Positions 36,187-45,445 of a stretch of 51,175 bases of DNA are shown here, one piece after another. Both the position numbers and the translations under genes were made by a program. The notes under the pieces were generated by a model. That model saw only the letters and a list, made by a program, of their open reading frames with translations, searched no databases and was not told where the DNA came from. This DNA comes from an uncultured Bdellovibrionales bacterium. GTDB lineage: Bacteria > Bdellovibrionota > Bdellovibrionia > Bdellovibrionales > UBA1609. Positions within the stretch are counted from its first letter, which is position 1, and every line of letters starts with the position of its first letter. The DNA lies in assembly GCA_938002015.1 (NCBI GenBank), contig CALLAU010000033.1, positions 1 through 51,175 on the forward strand. The letters run 5' to 3'.

Positions 36187-37708
36187 AATACACACTCCCA
36201 TTTTCTGTTCTTTCTACAAAACTTCTTGTTTCATCTTTGTTCATTGCAAAACATCCATTACTTCTCCACAAAGTTCCATTTCCATTAGATGTAGACCGCC
36301 CTGCGACACCACCATTACCAAGTGCTCTATGAACAACTATAGATCTTCTGCATGAGGCATCATTAACACCTTTTTCTTGTCCGTGAAGCACAAGAGAAGG
36401 TGGGTATTTACCATTGTTATAAATTTGCCCTGTTAAGTGAAAACCTTCAGGTGTTTTATTAGTTGTAGTTCCTTCATTTCCACCAAAACTTTGCACTCTT
36501 CCTGCTTGAGATGGATCAGAACCACGTCCATGAGCTACAAAATATGATTCAACTTCTCCAGTTTCTAAATCAATTAAAAACTTTCTTTTATTACGAGCAC
36601 TCTGACTCATATCAAGAATCGTTATGTATCTTGAGTTCTTAATTACATCTTTATTGTTTTGATAAAAAGACAATGCTTTTTGAAAAGCAACATCACTCAC
36701 ACCAGCATTATTTAGTTTATTCTCAATTTCTCTAACTAGCTGATCTGTTATAACAGGAAATTCAGGACGAGGCATATCACTTAGCGCATTTTTTTGAGTC
36801 ACACATCTACCAAGGATTCTATCATAAGGATTTATATCCCAACCTTCAGGATTTTCAATTGGACTATTAACTCCTTCAATTGCAACATCCCCACCTTCTT
36901 GAGGAAGTGAACTTGCAAGTTCACTTATATCACTTCTAATAACTGGAGCATTACTAAGACAGTCAATACAGATTCCTGAATTGGCCTCTATAGATGATGC
37001 GCTATTTATTGGATATTCAGCTTTAATTCTTCCACTATTAATTCTTTCTTGGTTTCTTCTTGTTTGATCAAGAATATTACTACATGCTTGATCAACCAAA
37101 TAATCTTCTTCTTGAATCCTTGATCTCTTAGCTTCACGGCAGACCTCATCAACATCTCTTGAAAAGTCATTCCAAGCATCTCTTGCCTCTTGTTTTTGAA
37201 AAACTAAATCAAGTCTTGTTGTATACCCTGGCTTAGTATTTTTATAACACCAATTTGTTGTAGCAGTTTGATGACAGACGGGCTGACCACTACTACTAAC
37301 ACCAAAGATAAGCGGATTACATATCTCTTTTCCTGCAGGGCAAGTAAAGCCAGCATAAGAGTTCATACCACATGAAGAAGCTCCAGTTTTAACAAAAACC
37401 CCACCACCAATACACTGAAGGTTTGAAGCATAGGCTTCTTCAATAAAGAAACTTAAAATTATGCTCATAAGATCATTGTAACTTTGATCTCTTTCTTGTT
37501 TTAAATTCTTATCTATTTGCAAAAGATTGTATGAGATTATTTTAATATATGAGTTTTTATTAGCATCAGATAGCTGCTTAAATTCAGAGTAGCTTAGTAA
37601 ATAACTCCCACTCTTCTTCTTTATTACTCCATTTAATCCATACTCTTTTGCTTCTGAGTAGCAGCTTGCTAGACTCAAAAACATCAAAAGCATTACCAGT
37701 AACTTCAT
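36167..37708 (-). CDS. Lipoprotein with murein L,D-transpeptidase (YkuD_2-type) catalytic domain
   Basis: The 513-residue protein has a lipobox (LSLASC, Cys16) and AGGGGGA 6 nt before the ATG. The C-terminal 190 residues match the YkuD_2 type of L,D-transpeptidase domain: DLETGEVESYFVAHG, PSLVLHGQEKG, SIVVHRAL (His460) and WRSNGCFAM, with the catalytic Cys486. Such enzymes make or exchange 3-3 peptide bridges in peptidoglycan. In Bdellovibrio, L,D-transpeptidases remodel the wall of invaded prey as well as their own. A cysteine-rich stretch (about residues 98-160) precedes it. First gene of an exported three-gene operon. Confidence 0.85.
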   Translation of the reverse strand: MKLLVMLLMFLSLASCYSEAKEYGLNGVIKKKSGSYLLSYSEFKQLSDANKNSYIKIISYNLLQIDKNLKQERDQSYNDLMSIILSFFIEEAYASNLQCIGGGVFVKTGASSCGMNSYAGFTCPAGKEICNPLIFGVSSSGQPVCHQTATTNWCYKNTKPGYTTRLDLVFQKQEARDAWNDFSRDVDEVCREAKRSRIQEEDYLVDQACSNILDQTRRNQERINSGRIKAEYPINSASSIEANSGICIDCLSNAPVIRSDISELASSLPQEGGDVAIEGVNSPIENPEGWDINPYDRILGRCVTQKNALSDMPRPEFPVITDQLVREIENKLNNAGVSDVAFQKALSFYQNNKDVIKNSRYITILDMSQSARNKRKFLIDLETGEVESYFVAHGRGSDPSQAGRVQSFGGNEGTTTNKTPEGFHLTGQIYNNGKYPPSLVLHGQEKGVNDASCRRSIVVHRALGNGGVAGRSTSNGNGTLWRSNGCFAMNKDETRSFVERTENGSVYYVHRGN

Positions 37709-37880
37709 TAAAATCCCCCTAAATAAGTCGCCTTACTTAGTACTTAAGAAGCAAGTTTTATGCACAAGAAGAGAAAGATAAAAATCAATGATTTTAGGTA
37801 TTTATAGATCAAAGGGGGTATTTAATTATTAACAAATGTCAAAAATATGTACACATAAAACTAGGTAGAGAAAGCTTTCT

Positions 37881-37904
37881 AGCACACCATATAGCACACT
37901 ATAT
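37881..37904. repeat. Tandem 12-mer with internal dyad
   Basis: AGCACACCATAT (37881-37892) is followed directly by AGCACACTATAT (37893-37904); they differ at one base. The second unit takes part in a perfect hairpin, ATATAG-CACA-CTATAT at 37889-37904. It lies in the 253-nt gap between the RNA methyltransferase stop and the start of the L,D-transpeptidase operon. It could be a transcription factor site or part of a weak terminator. Otherwise the gap 37709-37961 shows nothing recognised. Confidence 0.5.
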
Positions 37905-37961
37905 TCTCCACCAGGCCCTTAGAGGTTTTTTCTTAAGTCTATGTGAAGGATTTTAAGCCTC

Positions 37962-38741
37962 CTACTTTCTTCCGCCTTCATTTTTTAAGCGCACAGCTTG
38001 TCTTAAAGCTTTTTCTAAAGTCCCAAGCTCTTTAGGGCTTGGAAAACCCCTTAAAATCATCTTTCGAATGGTTTCAAAAGCATTTAAACGAGTTGGGTCT
38101 ATTTGAAAACCCATTGAAGTTAGCCAAACTTGAAGCGCTTCATCAGGGAAAAAATCCTCCGGAGCTCTTTGCATAAAATAATCTTCTTTTGATTTATCAA
38201 TAGAACTTTTTGGATTAATCATTCTACGCTCATCATAAAAAGTATCATGAGCAATATACTGCGCTACTAAAACTGCATGAGCTAAGTTAAGACTTTTAAA
38301 ATCTCCAAAAATAGGAAGGTGACAACACATATTTACATACTCTAAATCAGGTGTATCTAAACCATGATCTTCAGGTCCAAAAATAAGGAAAAGTTCTGGT
38401 ATGCCTTCATCATTAACTTTTTCAGATTGAACAAAAGCTTTCATGCCTTCTTTAAAAGGAAAGAGCTTTCTATGCTTTCCAATTCTTCTTGTCATTGCAA
38501 TGCGGTCAGTGTCTGGGTATTTTTTATTGAAGTCTTCCCATGAGTCTAGCATCACTCGCTCTTCTAAAGGTTTTTGAGCTCCTGCAGCACCTTGCCTTGC
38601 TTCTTCATTATCACTTAGATCACATTTTGAATCTATTATAATGAGGCTACCATTTCCCATATTCATTGTCGCTCTAGCGCACTGGCCTACGTTTCTTGGG
38701 TAAATCGGCCTAACTAAAACTGTATGTATAAGTGGTTGCAT
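37962..38741 (-). CDS. SpoU/TrmJ-type RNA 2'-O-methyltransferase
   Basis: The 259-residue protein has the SPOUT knot motifs in order: VRPIYPRNVGQCARA (motif 1), LFLIFGPEDHGL (motif 2, near residue 135) and LPIFGDFKSLNLAHAVLVAQY (motif 3). This resembles the TrmJ/LasT branch, which methylates the ribose of the tRNA anticodon loop; the exact target is not certain. AGAGAAG lies 9 nt before the ATG. It follows phhA by 41 nt on the same strand. Confidence 0.88.
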   Translation of the reverse strand: MQPLIHTVLVRPIYPRNVGQCARATMNMGNGSLIIIDSKCDLSDNEEARQGAAGAQKPLEERVMLDSWEDFNKKYPDTDRIAMTRRIGKHRKLFPFKEGMKAFVQSEKVNDEGIPELFLIFGPEDHGLDTPDLEYVNMCCHLPIFGDFKSLNLAHAVLVAQYIAHDTFYDERRMINPKSSIDKSKEDYFMQRAPEDFFPDEALQVWLTSMGFQIDPTRLNAFETIRKMILRGFPSPKELGTLEKALRQAVRLKNEGGRK

Positions 38742-38782
38742 ATTAAATACTTCTCTTTAAAAAATTTATGTTAAATGATTTT

Positions 38783-40195
38783 CTAACTTAGAGCTGACAT
38801 ACCTAAATCAATACATGATTTTGTATCTTCTGAAGACACGAATTTAATTTGCTCTAGTTTATTTCTTACTTTTTCAGATTTTGTAATTTCTAAAACTTCT
38901 AAAGCTGCCAACCAGTGGTTTGAAGCCACATCAAAAAATTTAGCCTCTAGATTTGCTGAACTCATATTAGAACTGTCTGCTCTAAAATCTCTTAAGTCTT
39001 TTAAAAGGCTTTCTTTATCAGTTAACCTAGGTGGTTGTTTATTTAGTTTTTTAGCAACAAAGTCTGCAAAATCAGGATACTTCTCAAAACTCGTTGGGCC
39101 ACCATGAACAGAAATGACTTTTTCTTTATCAAAAGAAAAACTTAAGTCATCTGTTATAATATCTTTATCATTCTTAAGGACAGGGCCTGAAAAGTTTAAA
39201 AAATCCAGTCTTTCATCAGAAAAACCATAATCAAGTAACGGGCCACTAAAAGTACTTCCATTTTCTAAAACAACTGTGCAAATTGTTTTAGCTCTTTTAG
39301 CTTTACTTAAGCCCTCTTCACCACCTACTTTAAAGGCCATTTCTTCCGTCATTTCAAGAAGAACTTCTTTTAAATGAGGAAAGTCTTTTGCAACAAAAAG
39401 TTGAGGCTGTTGCTCTGTAATATCATAGTTATACTCCAAACATCCAAGTGAAAGCTCAATATGTTTTGGCTCACTTAAACAGTTTCTAGACTCGCCAATA
39501 GATGAAAGGAGTCCTGCACCAAAAATCTTAGGGTTTTTGGTATCACCTATTAAACCATACTCTGCTGTCCACCAGTTCATTCTTCCAAGTAGCTGAGCTT
39601 CAGAAGTATAGCTCATTGAGTTAATCGTATCTGAAAGTCTTTTCTCACAGTCTTTAATTTCTGATGGCGTACTAGTTTGATCTTCTTTTAAGTCACTTAA
39701 GTCTCTAATAGCCTCATAAAGTGCAAGGTCCTCTGAACTGATAATCGCTTTTGAAGCTACCTCAGCATATGACTTTAAGTAATCAGAATAGTTTTTATCA
39801 ATAATAAGTGGAGCATGTCCTGCAGCTTCATGAACAATATCAGGTGCTGGTGTGTAGAGAAGATGCTCCATAGTTCTCATTTCACAAGCAATTGGCAGAA
39901 TACCATGCGCTTGAAATGACATAAACGCAGCAGGAGGTATAAAACCACTCACAGGAACAGCACCCCAACCAAACTCTTGTAGTTTTTCATGCATAGTTGA
40001 AATCTTTGGTATCTCTTCAATTGAAATCCCTGTTTTACCAAGGCCATCGACATAAGAAGAGTGAGCATTATCTTTTAAATACCTATAAAGCTGCTTCATA
40101 GCGTAGCGCCAAACAGACTGATCTTCATAACTATAAAGAGAGTAGTTTTGTTCAGCTGAATAGCGCTTTAAATGATTTGGAATTTCAACACCCAT
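38783..40195 (-). CDS. phhA: Phenylalanine-4-hydroxylase-type aromatic amino acid hydroxylase
   Basis: PhhA is a pterin-dependent iron enzyme that converts phenylalanine to tyrosine. Conserved parts are FQAHGILPIACEMRTMEHLLY and the iron site HEAAGH (His122, His127), with the third ligand in WWTAEYGLIG (Glu near 211). The 470 residues exceed the usual 260-300 of proteobacterial enzymes; the extra C-terminal part (about 300-470) looks like an added domain of unknown role. Together with hppD and hmgA 6 kb away it completes most of the phenylalanine-to-maleylacetoacetate route; no pterin dehydratase (phhB) gene is present here. Confidence 0.93.
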   Translation of the reverse strand: MGVEIPNHLKRYSAEQNYSLYSYEDQSVWRYAMKQLYRYLKDNAHSSYVDGLGKTGISIEEIPKISTMHEKLQEFGWGAVPVSGFIPPAAFMSFQAHGILPIACEMRTMEHLLYTPAPDIVHEAAGHAPLIIDKNYSDYLKSYAEVASKAIISSEDLALYEAIRDLSDLKEDQTSTPSEIKDCEKRLSDTINSMSYTSEAQLLGRMNWWTAEYGLIGDTKNPKIFGAGLLSSIGESRNCLSEPKHIELSLGCLEYNYDITEQQPQLFVAKDFPHLKEVLLEMTEEMAFKVGGEEGLSKAKRAKTICTVVLENGSTFSGPLLDYGFSDERLDFLNFSGPVLKNDKDIITDDLSFSFDKEKVISVHGGPTSFEKYPDFADFVAKKLNKQPPRLTDKESLLKDLRDFRADSSNMSSANLEAKFFDVASNHWLAALEVLEITKSEKVRNKLEQIKFVSSEDTKSCIDLGMSALS

Positions 40196-40288
40196 AATTT
40201 ACTGTTTTACTTTGAGTTTTAAAACTTAGCAATGATCTTAAAGAAGTAGTGCTGAATATATTTGAGGCAGAAAAAAGGCTCTCTTTTC

Positions 40289-42007
40289 TTAGAGATCATC
40301 ACGATAAAGTTTTTGAACTTCTGTTATCCATTTAGGCTCTTTAATAAAGCCAAACTCAATACAATCCGTTAGAGCCTTTTGGTATTTAGAAAGAGGCATC
40401 TGTTCTACCTGACCAATAAGATCAAGTACTGCTGAAGTAGTTAATCTCACATTAAAGTCACCTTTATAGCCAAATTCTTGTTCAAGTTCTTCTTGAAATG
40501 AGCTTAGCATGTCGACAAAAATAGACATTTCCTCAACATCACCACTTCTATCAACTTCTAGAGTTGAATACTCAGCAAAGTCTGCGAAGTATTTTTTTAA
40601 ACTTATGTTGTTTGATTTTTGTAATATCTTCTTAATATCACTTAAGAAATAATTCATATTCAAAGCTGGCCACTGATTTATTCCATCTACAGTTTTTTGC
40701 TCTTTAGTCAGTTTCTTAAGTTTTAAGTTTTGAAAAAGCTCATACACTTCCTCAACTTTTTGACCTCTCCACCTTATTGCTTTTTTAATTGAAACTGTAG
40801 ACATACCAAGGTCATGTAAAAAGTATTCTCTTAGCTTGAGTTGAAACCTCTCATCAAATTTTTTAACAGACTCTGTCGAAGAAAAACTGTCAAATTTTCC
40901 TTTACTACCAGTTTTAACAAAATCAACAAGTTGAGCAAAAACCTGTACAGTAAGTTTTCCTTTTTTAACCTGGTCATCTAAATTTGTTGAAAATCTTGAT
41001 ACATCGTCATACTTATATTTATTATGATGCGTTCCAAAACGTCTCACACTACCATAATCGATAATACCACCATCAATTAATATATTATCACCATCCCAGT
41101 CTAGCCAAAGAAAAATTTCTTTATGATAAGTAAGAGCACAAAGATCTAAAAACATGTTCGTAAAATGCTCTAAGTATTTATCAAAAGCATTTTTATGATT
41201 TAAATTAAAATCAATCTTCTTATTTTTAAAATCTCTTTTAATACAGTAAGAAAGAAGCTTCTTTGCTCCATAATAGTCATTAAGTTTTAAATATCTAAAA
41301 ATATGAGCCGGTCTAATAAGATTTTGATGAGCTCTTACACAAATCCCAAGGCCTTTGCCATTATCAATTGCTGCTAAAATCCTCTCTGTTGAGATTCCAT
41401 GCTTGTGAAACCTTTCACTCATAATACTTGAAGCATAAATTTCTGGTAACTCGGATAAGCCGCAAGAGTAACCATAATCCTCATTTCCAGTTTCTAATGG
41501 TGTTTTTGCCTCAACAAGCCCTGGAGCCATACAGGTGACACCCGTTCCTCTAGAATTTAAATCCCATGTTTTACCTTTATAAGAAACTTCTCCATTCCAA
41601 ATCGCTCGTCCATCACCAGAGGTTCTTCCCTGTTTATTCTTATGCTGAAGTTGCAAATACCTTGTAGCAAAGCATTTAAAAGGTTTTATATCCTCAGATT
41701 TAAAGTGAGTGTGATGAATACGATCATACTCATTGATAATTCGCACATTAAACTGATTTAAAATAGCTTCTTCTAGTTCTTTAGTAATTTTCTCATCATG
41801 GTTTTGAGGAATAAGCCCCATCTCTTTTGCTAATTTAAAATTAAAGTATGTAAGCTTTCCTCCGTGCACTTGCCTCACAGAGTAAGGAACACACATTTCA
41901 GGAACTTCTGTTAGAAGGCTGTGATCGGCAATAGCAGACTGAAGCCTTTCAGCTATTGAAAGCCTCACCTCGTTTTCTTTATGATTCCTTTTACTTAAAG
42001 TTCTCAT
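40289..42007 (-). CDS. Divergent SelO-like pseudokinase (possible protein AMPylase)
   Basis: SelO proteins are kinase-fold enzymes that transfer AMP to proteins. This 572-residue protein keeps the order of SelO motifs: ATRYLQLQ (about 114-121), SGDGRAIWNGE 130-140, WDLNSRGTG 148-156, YASSIMSERF with Glu198, ICVRAHQN 222-229, DWDGDNILIDGG 303-314 and IDYG 316-319. In SelO the third motif is usually WDIQLKGAG, so the nucleotide-contacting lysine appears to be arginine here. The aspartates and the asparagine of the metal site look kept. No signal peptide is present. It is a single gene on the minus strand. The family call rests on motifs read by eye. Confidence 0.72.
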   Translation of the reverse strand: MRTLSKRNHKENEVRLSIAERLQSAIADHSLLTEVPEMCVPYSVRQVHGGKLTYFNFKLAKEMGLIPQNHDEKITKELEEAILNQFNVRIINEYDRIHHTHFKSEDIKPFKCFATRYLQLQHKNKQGRTSGDGRAIWNGEVSYKGKTWDLNSRGTGVTCMAPGLVEAKTPLETGNEDYGYSCGLSELPEIYASSIMSERFHKHGISTERILAAIDNGKGLGICVRAHQNLIRPAHIFRYLKLNDYYGAKKLLSYCIKRDFKNKKIDFNLNHKNAFDKYLEHFTNMFLDLCALTYHKEIFLWLDWDGDNILIDGGIIDYGSVRRFGTHHNKYKYDDVSRFSTNLDDQVKKGKLTVQVFAQLVDFVKTGSKGKFDSFSSTESVKKFDERFQLKLREYFLHDLGMSTVSIKKAIRWRGQKVEEVYELFQNLKLKKLTKEQKTVDGINQWPALNMNYFLSDIKKILQKSNNISLKKYFADFAEYSTLEVDRSGDVEEMSIFVDMLSSFQEELEQEFGYKGDFNVRLTTSAVLDLIGQVEQMPLSKYQKALTDCIEFGFIKEPKWITEVQKLYRDDL

Positions 42008-42098
42008 TACGAGATTCTTTTCGGCTTAAAAGTGATCTTGTATTAATAACTACAAGACCTTAGGCCTTAAACTCAGACTTTTATATAGGAAAAGCAGC

Positions 42099-42638
42099 TT
42101 ATTTTTTCTTCTTTGCTTCTTTTTCAGCCTCTTTTTTTGCAAGTGCTTCAGCTTCAGCAGCTCTTATTTTTGATGCTATCTGATTCTCGTAAAACTTAGG
42201 AAGATCAATAGAGTAGTAAAACCCACCGTCTGAAACTTCTGTTGGGTGGTCCATATAAATATAACTATTAGATCCATATTCATTTTTAATTGTAAAAGGA
42301 GGAAGGGGGTTTAGTTTTCTCTTAGACTTATTCGCATATATTTTTTGAAGTTTTAAAATTTTTGCAGGCTTAAATTCTTTATTCCAAATATAATTTCTAA
42401 ATTCATTCTGTTCTTTTTCACTTAATTCTTTATCTACTGTTATAAGCCAAACGTCTCGATAAGTGATCCCATCAATTTTTACATCAAAAAAGTTTTTATC
42501 TTCTTTATTTGTTGAAAGATTTATTTTAAATTTCTTATCTTCTACGTTAGACGGACTTACTGAAATAAAGCTACTAAAAACTGCAAAGCTAGGAACACCT
42601 ATCACTGATAAAAAAAGTATATAAACTAAAATTTTCAT
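42099..42638 (-). CDS. Secreted protein with Lys/Ala/Glu-rich tail, unknown family
   Basis: The 179-residue product has a signal peptide (MKILVYILFLSVIGVPSFA). The mature part has no cysteine and no recognised domain. It ends in a helical, highly charged tail of about 25 residues rich in Ala, Glu and Lys (AEAEALAKKEAEKEAKKKK). The gene is divergent from the subtilase gene, and an inverted repeat lies between them. Confidence 0.7.
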   Translation of the reverse strand: MKILVYILFLSVIGVPSFAVFSSFISVSPSNVEDKKFKINLSTNKEDKNFFDVKIDGITYRDVWLITVDKELSEKEQNEFRNYIWNKEFKPAKILKLQKIYANKSKRKLNPLPPFTIKNEYGSNSYIYMDHPTEVSDGGFYYSIDLPKFYENQIASKIRAAEAEALAKKEAEKEAKKKK

Positions 42639-42721
42639 TTAAAAATCTTATCAAAATACTTACCCTTGTTTAATACCATTAATAAAAACAAGACTTGCGG
42701 TTTAATCTATGTAAATCACTT

Positions 42722-42742
42722 AGGTGACAATTTTGGTCACCT
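42722..42742. promoter_or_regulatory. Perfect inverted repeat AGGTGAC-N7-GTCACCT in a divergent promoter region
   Basis: AGGTGAC (42722-42728) and GTCACCT (42736-42742) pair perfectly around a 7-nt centre. In the local AT-rich context this GC-containing repeat stands out. It lies between a divergent secreted-protein gene and the subtilase gene, fitting an operator for either. A hairpin terminator is less likely because no gene ends here. Confidence 0.4.
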
Positions 42743-42836
42743 CCTACTTTGTTAAGCAATTTTAAACAACTAGTGATTAAGAGAGTGTATCTAATAACAT
42801 ATCTTTTTGGTTCATTTCTTGAATACTTTAGCTTAT

Positions 42837-44561
42837 ATGTTCTTTAACTTTGTCTCTATAATTGCCTTTTTAACTTATTGCTTCTTAGCAGATGCTCATA
42901 ACTGCTCTCAAGGAGCTGATTCCAATGTAAATACTGAAGACTCTATTAAGCTATTTGGTGGCAGTCTTAGTACCTACTGGGCTCAAGAATACATTGGAGC
43001 TGACCTAGCCAAATCTGAGATGAACATTATGTCTAGCTCACACAAAAGCCTTATTAAATATGGTGATTTTGAAAATATTCATTTAGACTCAATCCCTTCA
43101 AGCTTTCTTAATCCTTTACTCGAAGCTAGAATAGACACTAACCAAAATAGTTACTGGCAGGAGTATATTAAAAGCTACACAGGGGACCCTGACAAACTAG
43201 ATCCTTATGCACAGGTAAGTTCTCATGGAACTCGAGCTGCAAACTTAATGGTTGGCAGTGAAAGTGGTGTTACGGATCAGATTAGGTTTGATGTGCTTAA
43301 TGCTAGTAAAAGCCCTAATTACTCAGATGGTGTTTCTTTAGCTGAAGAAATGATTGAAAAAGAAATCGATCTCTTCTCAACTTCAATAATCATCACACAA
43401 GACAGACACTACCTAGCCCTTGAAAAATTAGCCGCTCACCAAATCCCTATTGTTATTCCTTCAGGAAATAGTTTTCCTGATCACCATGTACTAAGAGGAG
43501 CTGACAACTATATCGTTGTTGGAAGTGCTTCACCTGTTGGTTTAGTAAGCTCCTTTTCAAACTCTCCATCTAATTTAGATATTTTAGCACCAGCAGACTC
43601 TATGATTGTAAGTTCTTTTTTTAATAAGCCCTCTAAGTTTAGTGGAACAAGTGCAGCAAGACCTCTAGTTTCTGGCGCGATTGCCAATGTCATGAGCTTA
43701 CTGCCTGGCATTACACAAGCAGAAATTGAAATTCTCATTAATACCACTTCAATAAAAACACTCGGAGCTAGACTTTATGGTGAAAAAGGCATTGTAAACG
43801 CTTATAAAATCTTTAGGCTCGCTAAAAAACTTCGTCAAAACTGGCCAAGCAACAAGAGTTTAATACAAAACCCCACAAGATTAGAGAGTTTCAATGATTT
43901 TTCAGGTGAAGCATCAAAAATAGTATCTGATTTAAATGATGATCTACTTAAAAGCACAAAATGCATCAGTTTAAAAGAGCAGGCGCTAGTTTACCGAAAA
44001 GCCTTCTTATTAAATTCTAAAGATTATACTCTTTCACAAAAACTTAGCCAAATTTATGAAGAAATGGGTTTAAATATAAATGCTCTTTTTTATAAGTCTT
44101 TTTTTACACCAGAATTAGATTTTCTTCAAAAAGTTATAGGCCATTCTGAAACTGAGATTAGACTCTCTGGCATAAGACACTTAAGACGTTTTCCTAAAGA
44201 AGTCTCTATACCTATTTTAGAAAAACTAATTGATAGCTTAAATTCTGAAGAGATAATAAACGTAGCCAACACTTTTAGTTTCTTTGATGAAAAAACTAGA
44301 GCGATCGATACTTTAATTAATTTTAGTATTAAACAATCAGGTAACTTAGGTGCTAGATGCACTTTTGATGAATCTATATCTGAGAGTTTTGATGAATGTG
44401 TTAATAGAAGATACCCTCTAGAATCAGGCATTATGCAGGTCGCTGAAAAGGCCTATATACTTAATGAGGAAAATCCCATAGGAGAGCTTAAACCTGTTTG
44501 TATAGAAGTTGACCTTCTTGATTACCCATCAATATGTCAGGTTTACTCTGGGATCGAGTGA
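42837..44561 (+). CDS. Exported subtilisin-family (S8) serine protease with C-terminal extension
   Basis: Numbered from the ATG at 42837, the 574-residue protein has a hydrophobic export signal (cleavage near ADA-HN). The S8 triad can be read: Asp100 in ARIDTNQNS, His130 in SSHGTRAANLM and Ser272 in FSGTSAARPLVSG, with oxyanion Asn211 in IPSGNS. The Asp motif is weaker than usual. The C-terminal 250 residues are helical, with a HEAT-like stretch (EIRLSGIRHLRRFPKE), and may bind proteins. No ribosome binding site marks the start; TTG codons at 42807 and 42819 are alternatives. It should cleave proteins outside the cytoplasm. Confidence 0.85.
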   Translation: MFFNFVSIIAFLTYCFLADAHNCSQGADSNVNTEDSIKLFGGSLSTYWAQEYIGADLAKSEMNIMSSSHKSLIKYGDFENIHLDSIPSSFLNPLLEARIDTNQNSYWQEYIKSYTGDPDKLDPYAQVSSHGTRAANLMVGSESGVTDQIRFDVLNASKSPNYSDGVSLAEEMIEKEIDLFSTSIIITQDRHYLALEKLAAHQIPIVIPSGNSFPDHHVLRGADNYIVVGSASPVGLVSSFSNSPSNLDILAPADSMIVSSFFNKPSKFSGTSAARPLVSGAIANVMSLLPGITQAEIEILINTTSIKTLGARLYGEKGIVNAYKIFRLAKKLRQNWPSNKSLIQNPTRLESFNDFSGEASKIVSDLNDDLLKSTKCISLKEQALVYRKAFLLNSKDYTLSQKLSQIYEEMGLNINALFYKSFFTPELDFLQKVIGHSETEIRLSGIRHLRRFPKEVSIPILEKLIDSLNSEEIINVANTFSFFDEKTRAIDTLINFSIKQSGNLGARCTFDESISESFDECVNRRYPLESGIMQVAEKAYILNEENPIGELKPVCIEVDLLDYPSICQVYSGIE

Positions 44562-44594
44562 ACCTAAGAATATTCAGTCAAACTATAATAATAT

Positions 44595-45413
44595 CTAATA
44601 ATTTTTAACTAACCTATCTACCTTTGCAACAGCTTCTATAAACTCATCTATATCATTAAAGTTTAAAGCGCTTGGGCCATCACACTTTGCTTTATCTGGG
44701 TCTGAATGAGCTTCTACAAAAATTCCTGTTAACCCTAAAGCAGCACCTGATCTAGCAAAAGGAATCGAGAACTCTCTTCTTCCTCCAGCTGCAGTTCCCT
44801 TACCACCAGGAAGCTGAAGCGAGTGAGTGACATCAAAGGTTACAAGATGTCCCTCTTTTTTCATCTCAAGCATTCCAAGCATATCAACAATTAAGTTATT
44901 ATATCCAAAAGACGATCCTCTTTCACAAAAAAGAACTTTATCATTCCCTACTTCTACACACTTCTTTTTAATATTTGTCATCTCCCATGGAGATAAAAAC
45001 TGAGCTTTTTTTACATGTAGAATTTTTTTTGTTTCAGCTCCAGCCACAACAAGATCTGTTTGTCTTGAAAGAAAAGCTGGAATTTGCAGGATATCAACAA
45101 CTTCACTTAAAGGCGCTGCTTGTGAAGGTTCATGATAATCTGTAATAATTGGAACATTAAATTCTTTTTTAACTTCCTCAAAAATCCTTAACCCTTCTTC
45201 TAACCCAGGACCTCGGTATGAGCTTACTGAGGATCTGTTGGCTTTATCAAAGGAAGCCTTAAAGACATAAGGAAGATTATGTTTTTCACAAGCCGCTTTA
45301 AACTTTTCAGCTCCCTTAAAAGCTAAATCTCTTGATTCAAGAACATTAATACCACCAAGAATAACGACAGGCTTATCATAGCTAAATTCAACTCCATACT
45401 CTTTAATTCTCAT
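44595..45413 (-). CDS. kdsA: 3-deoxy-8-phosphooctulonate synthase (KDO-8-P synthase)
   Basis: KdsA joins phosphoenolpyruvate and arabinose-5-phosphate on the way to KDO, the inner sugar of lipopolysaccharide. The 272-residue protein has [12 protein letters not shown] near residue 20, [30 protein letters not shown] and [13 protein letters not shown]. Asn in GGINVLES marks the metal-independent class; the metal-dependent class has Cys there. It lies 32 nt downstream of the ATP-grasp-like gene on the same strand. No other kds gene is in the window. Confidence 0.97.
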   Translation of the reverse strand: MRIKEYGVEFSYDKPVVILGGINVLESRDLAFKGAEKFKAACEKHNLPYVFKASFDKANRSSVSSYRGPGLEEGLRIFEEVKKEFNVPIITDYHEPSQAAPLSEVVDILQIPAFLSRQTDLVVAGAETKKILHVKKAQFLSPWEMTNIKKKCVEVGNDKVLFCERGSSFGYNNLIVDMLGMLEMKKEGHLVTFDVTHSLQLPGGKGTAAGGRREFSIPFARSGAALGLTGIFVEAHSDPDKAKCDGPSALNFNDIDEFIEAVAKVDRLVKNY

Positions 45414-45445
45414 ACAAACGTTCCTTTGTGTTTTTATCTCTTTTT

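Noticed and set aside
8663..37745. TAGTACTT occurs upstream of three exported- or regulator-type genes (8663, 24727, 37738).
   Set aside because: An 8-mer of this composition is expected several times by chance in 51 kb of AT-rich DNA counting both strands, and orientation and distance to the genes differ.
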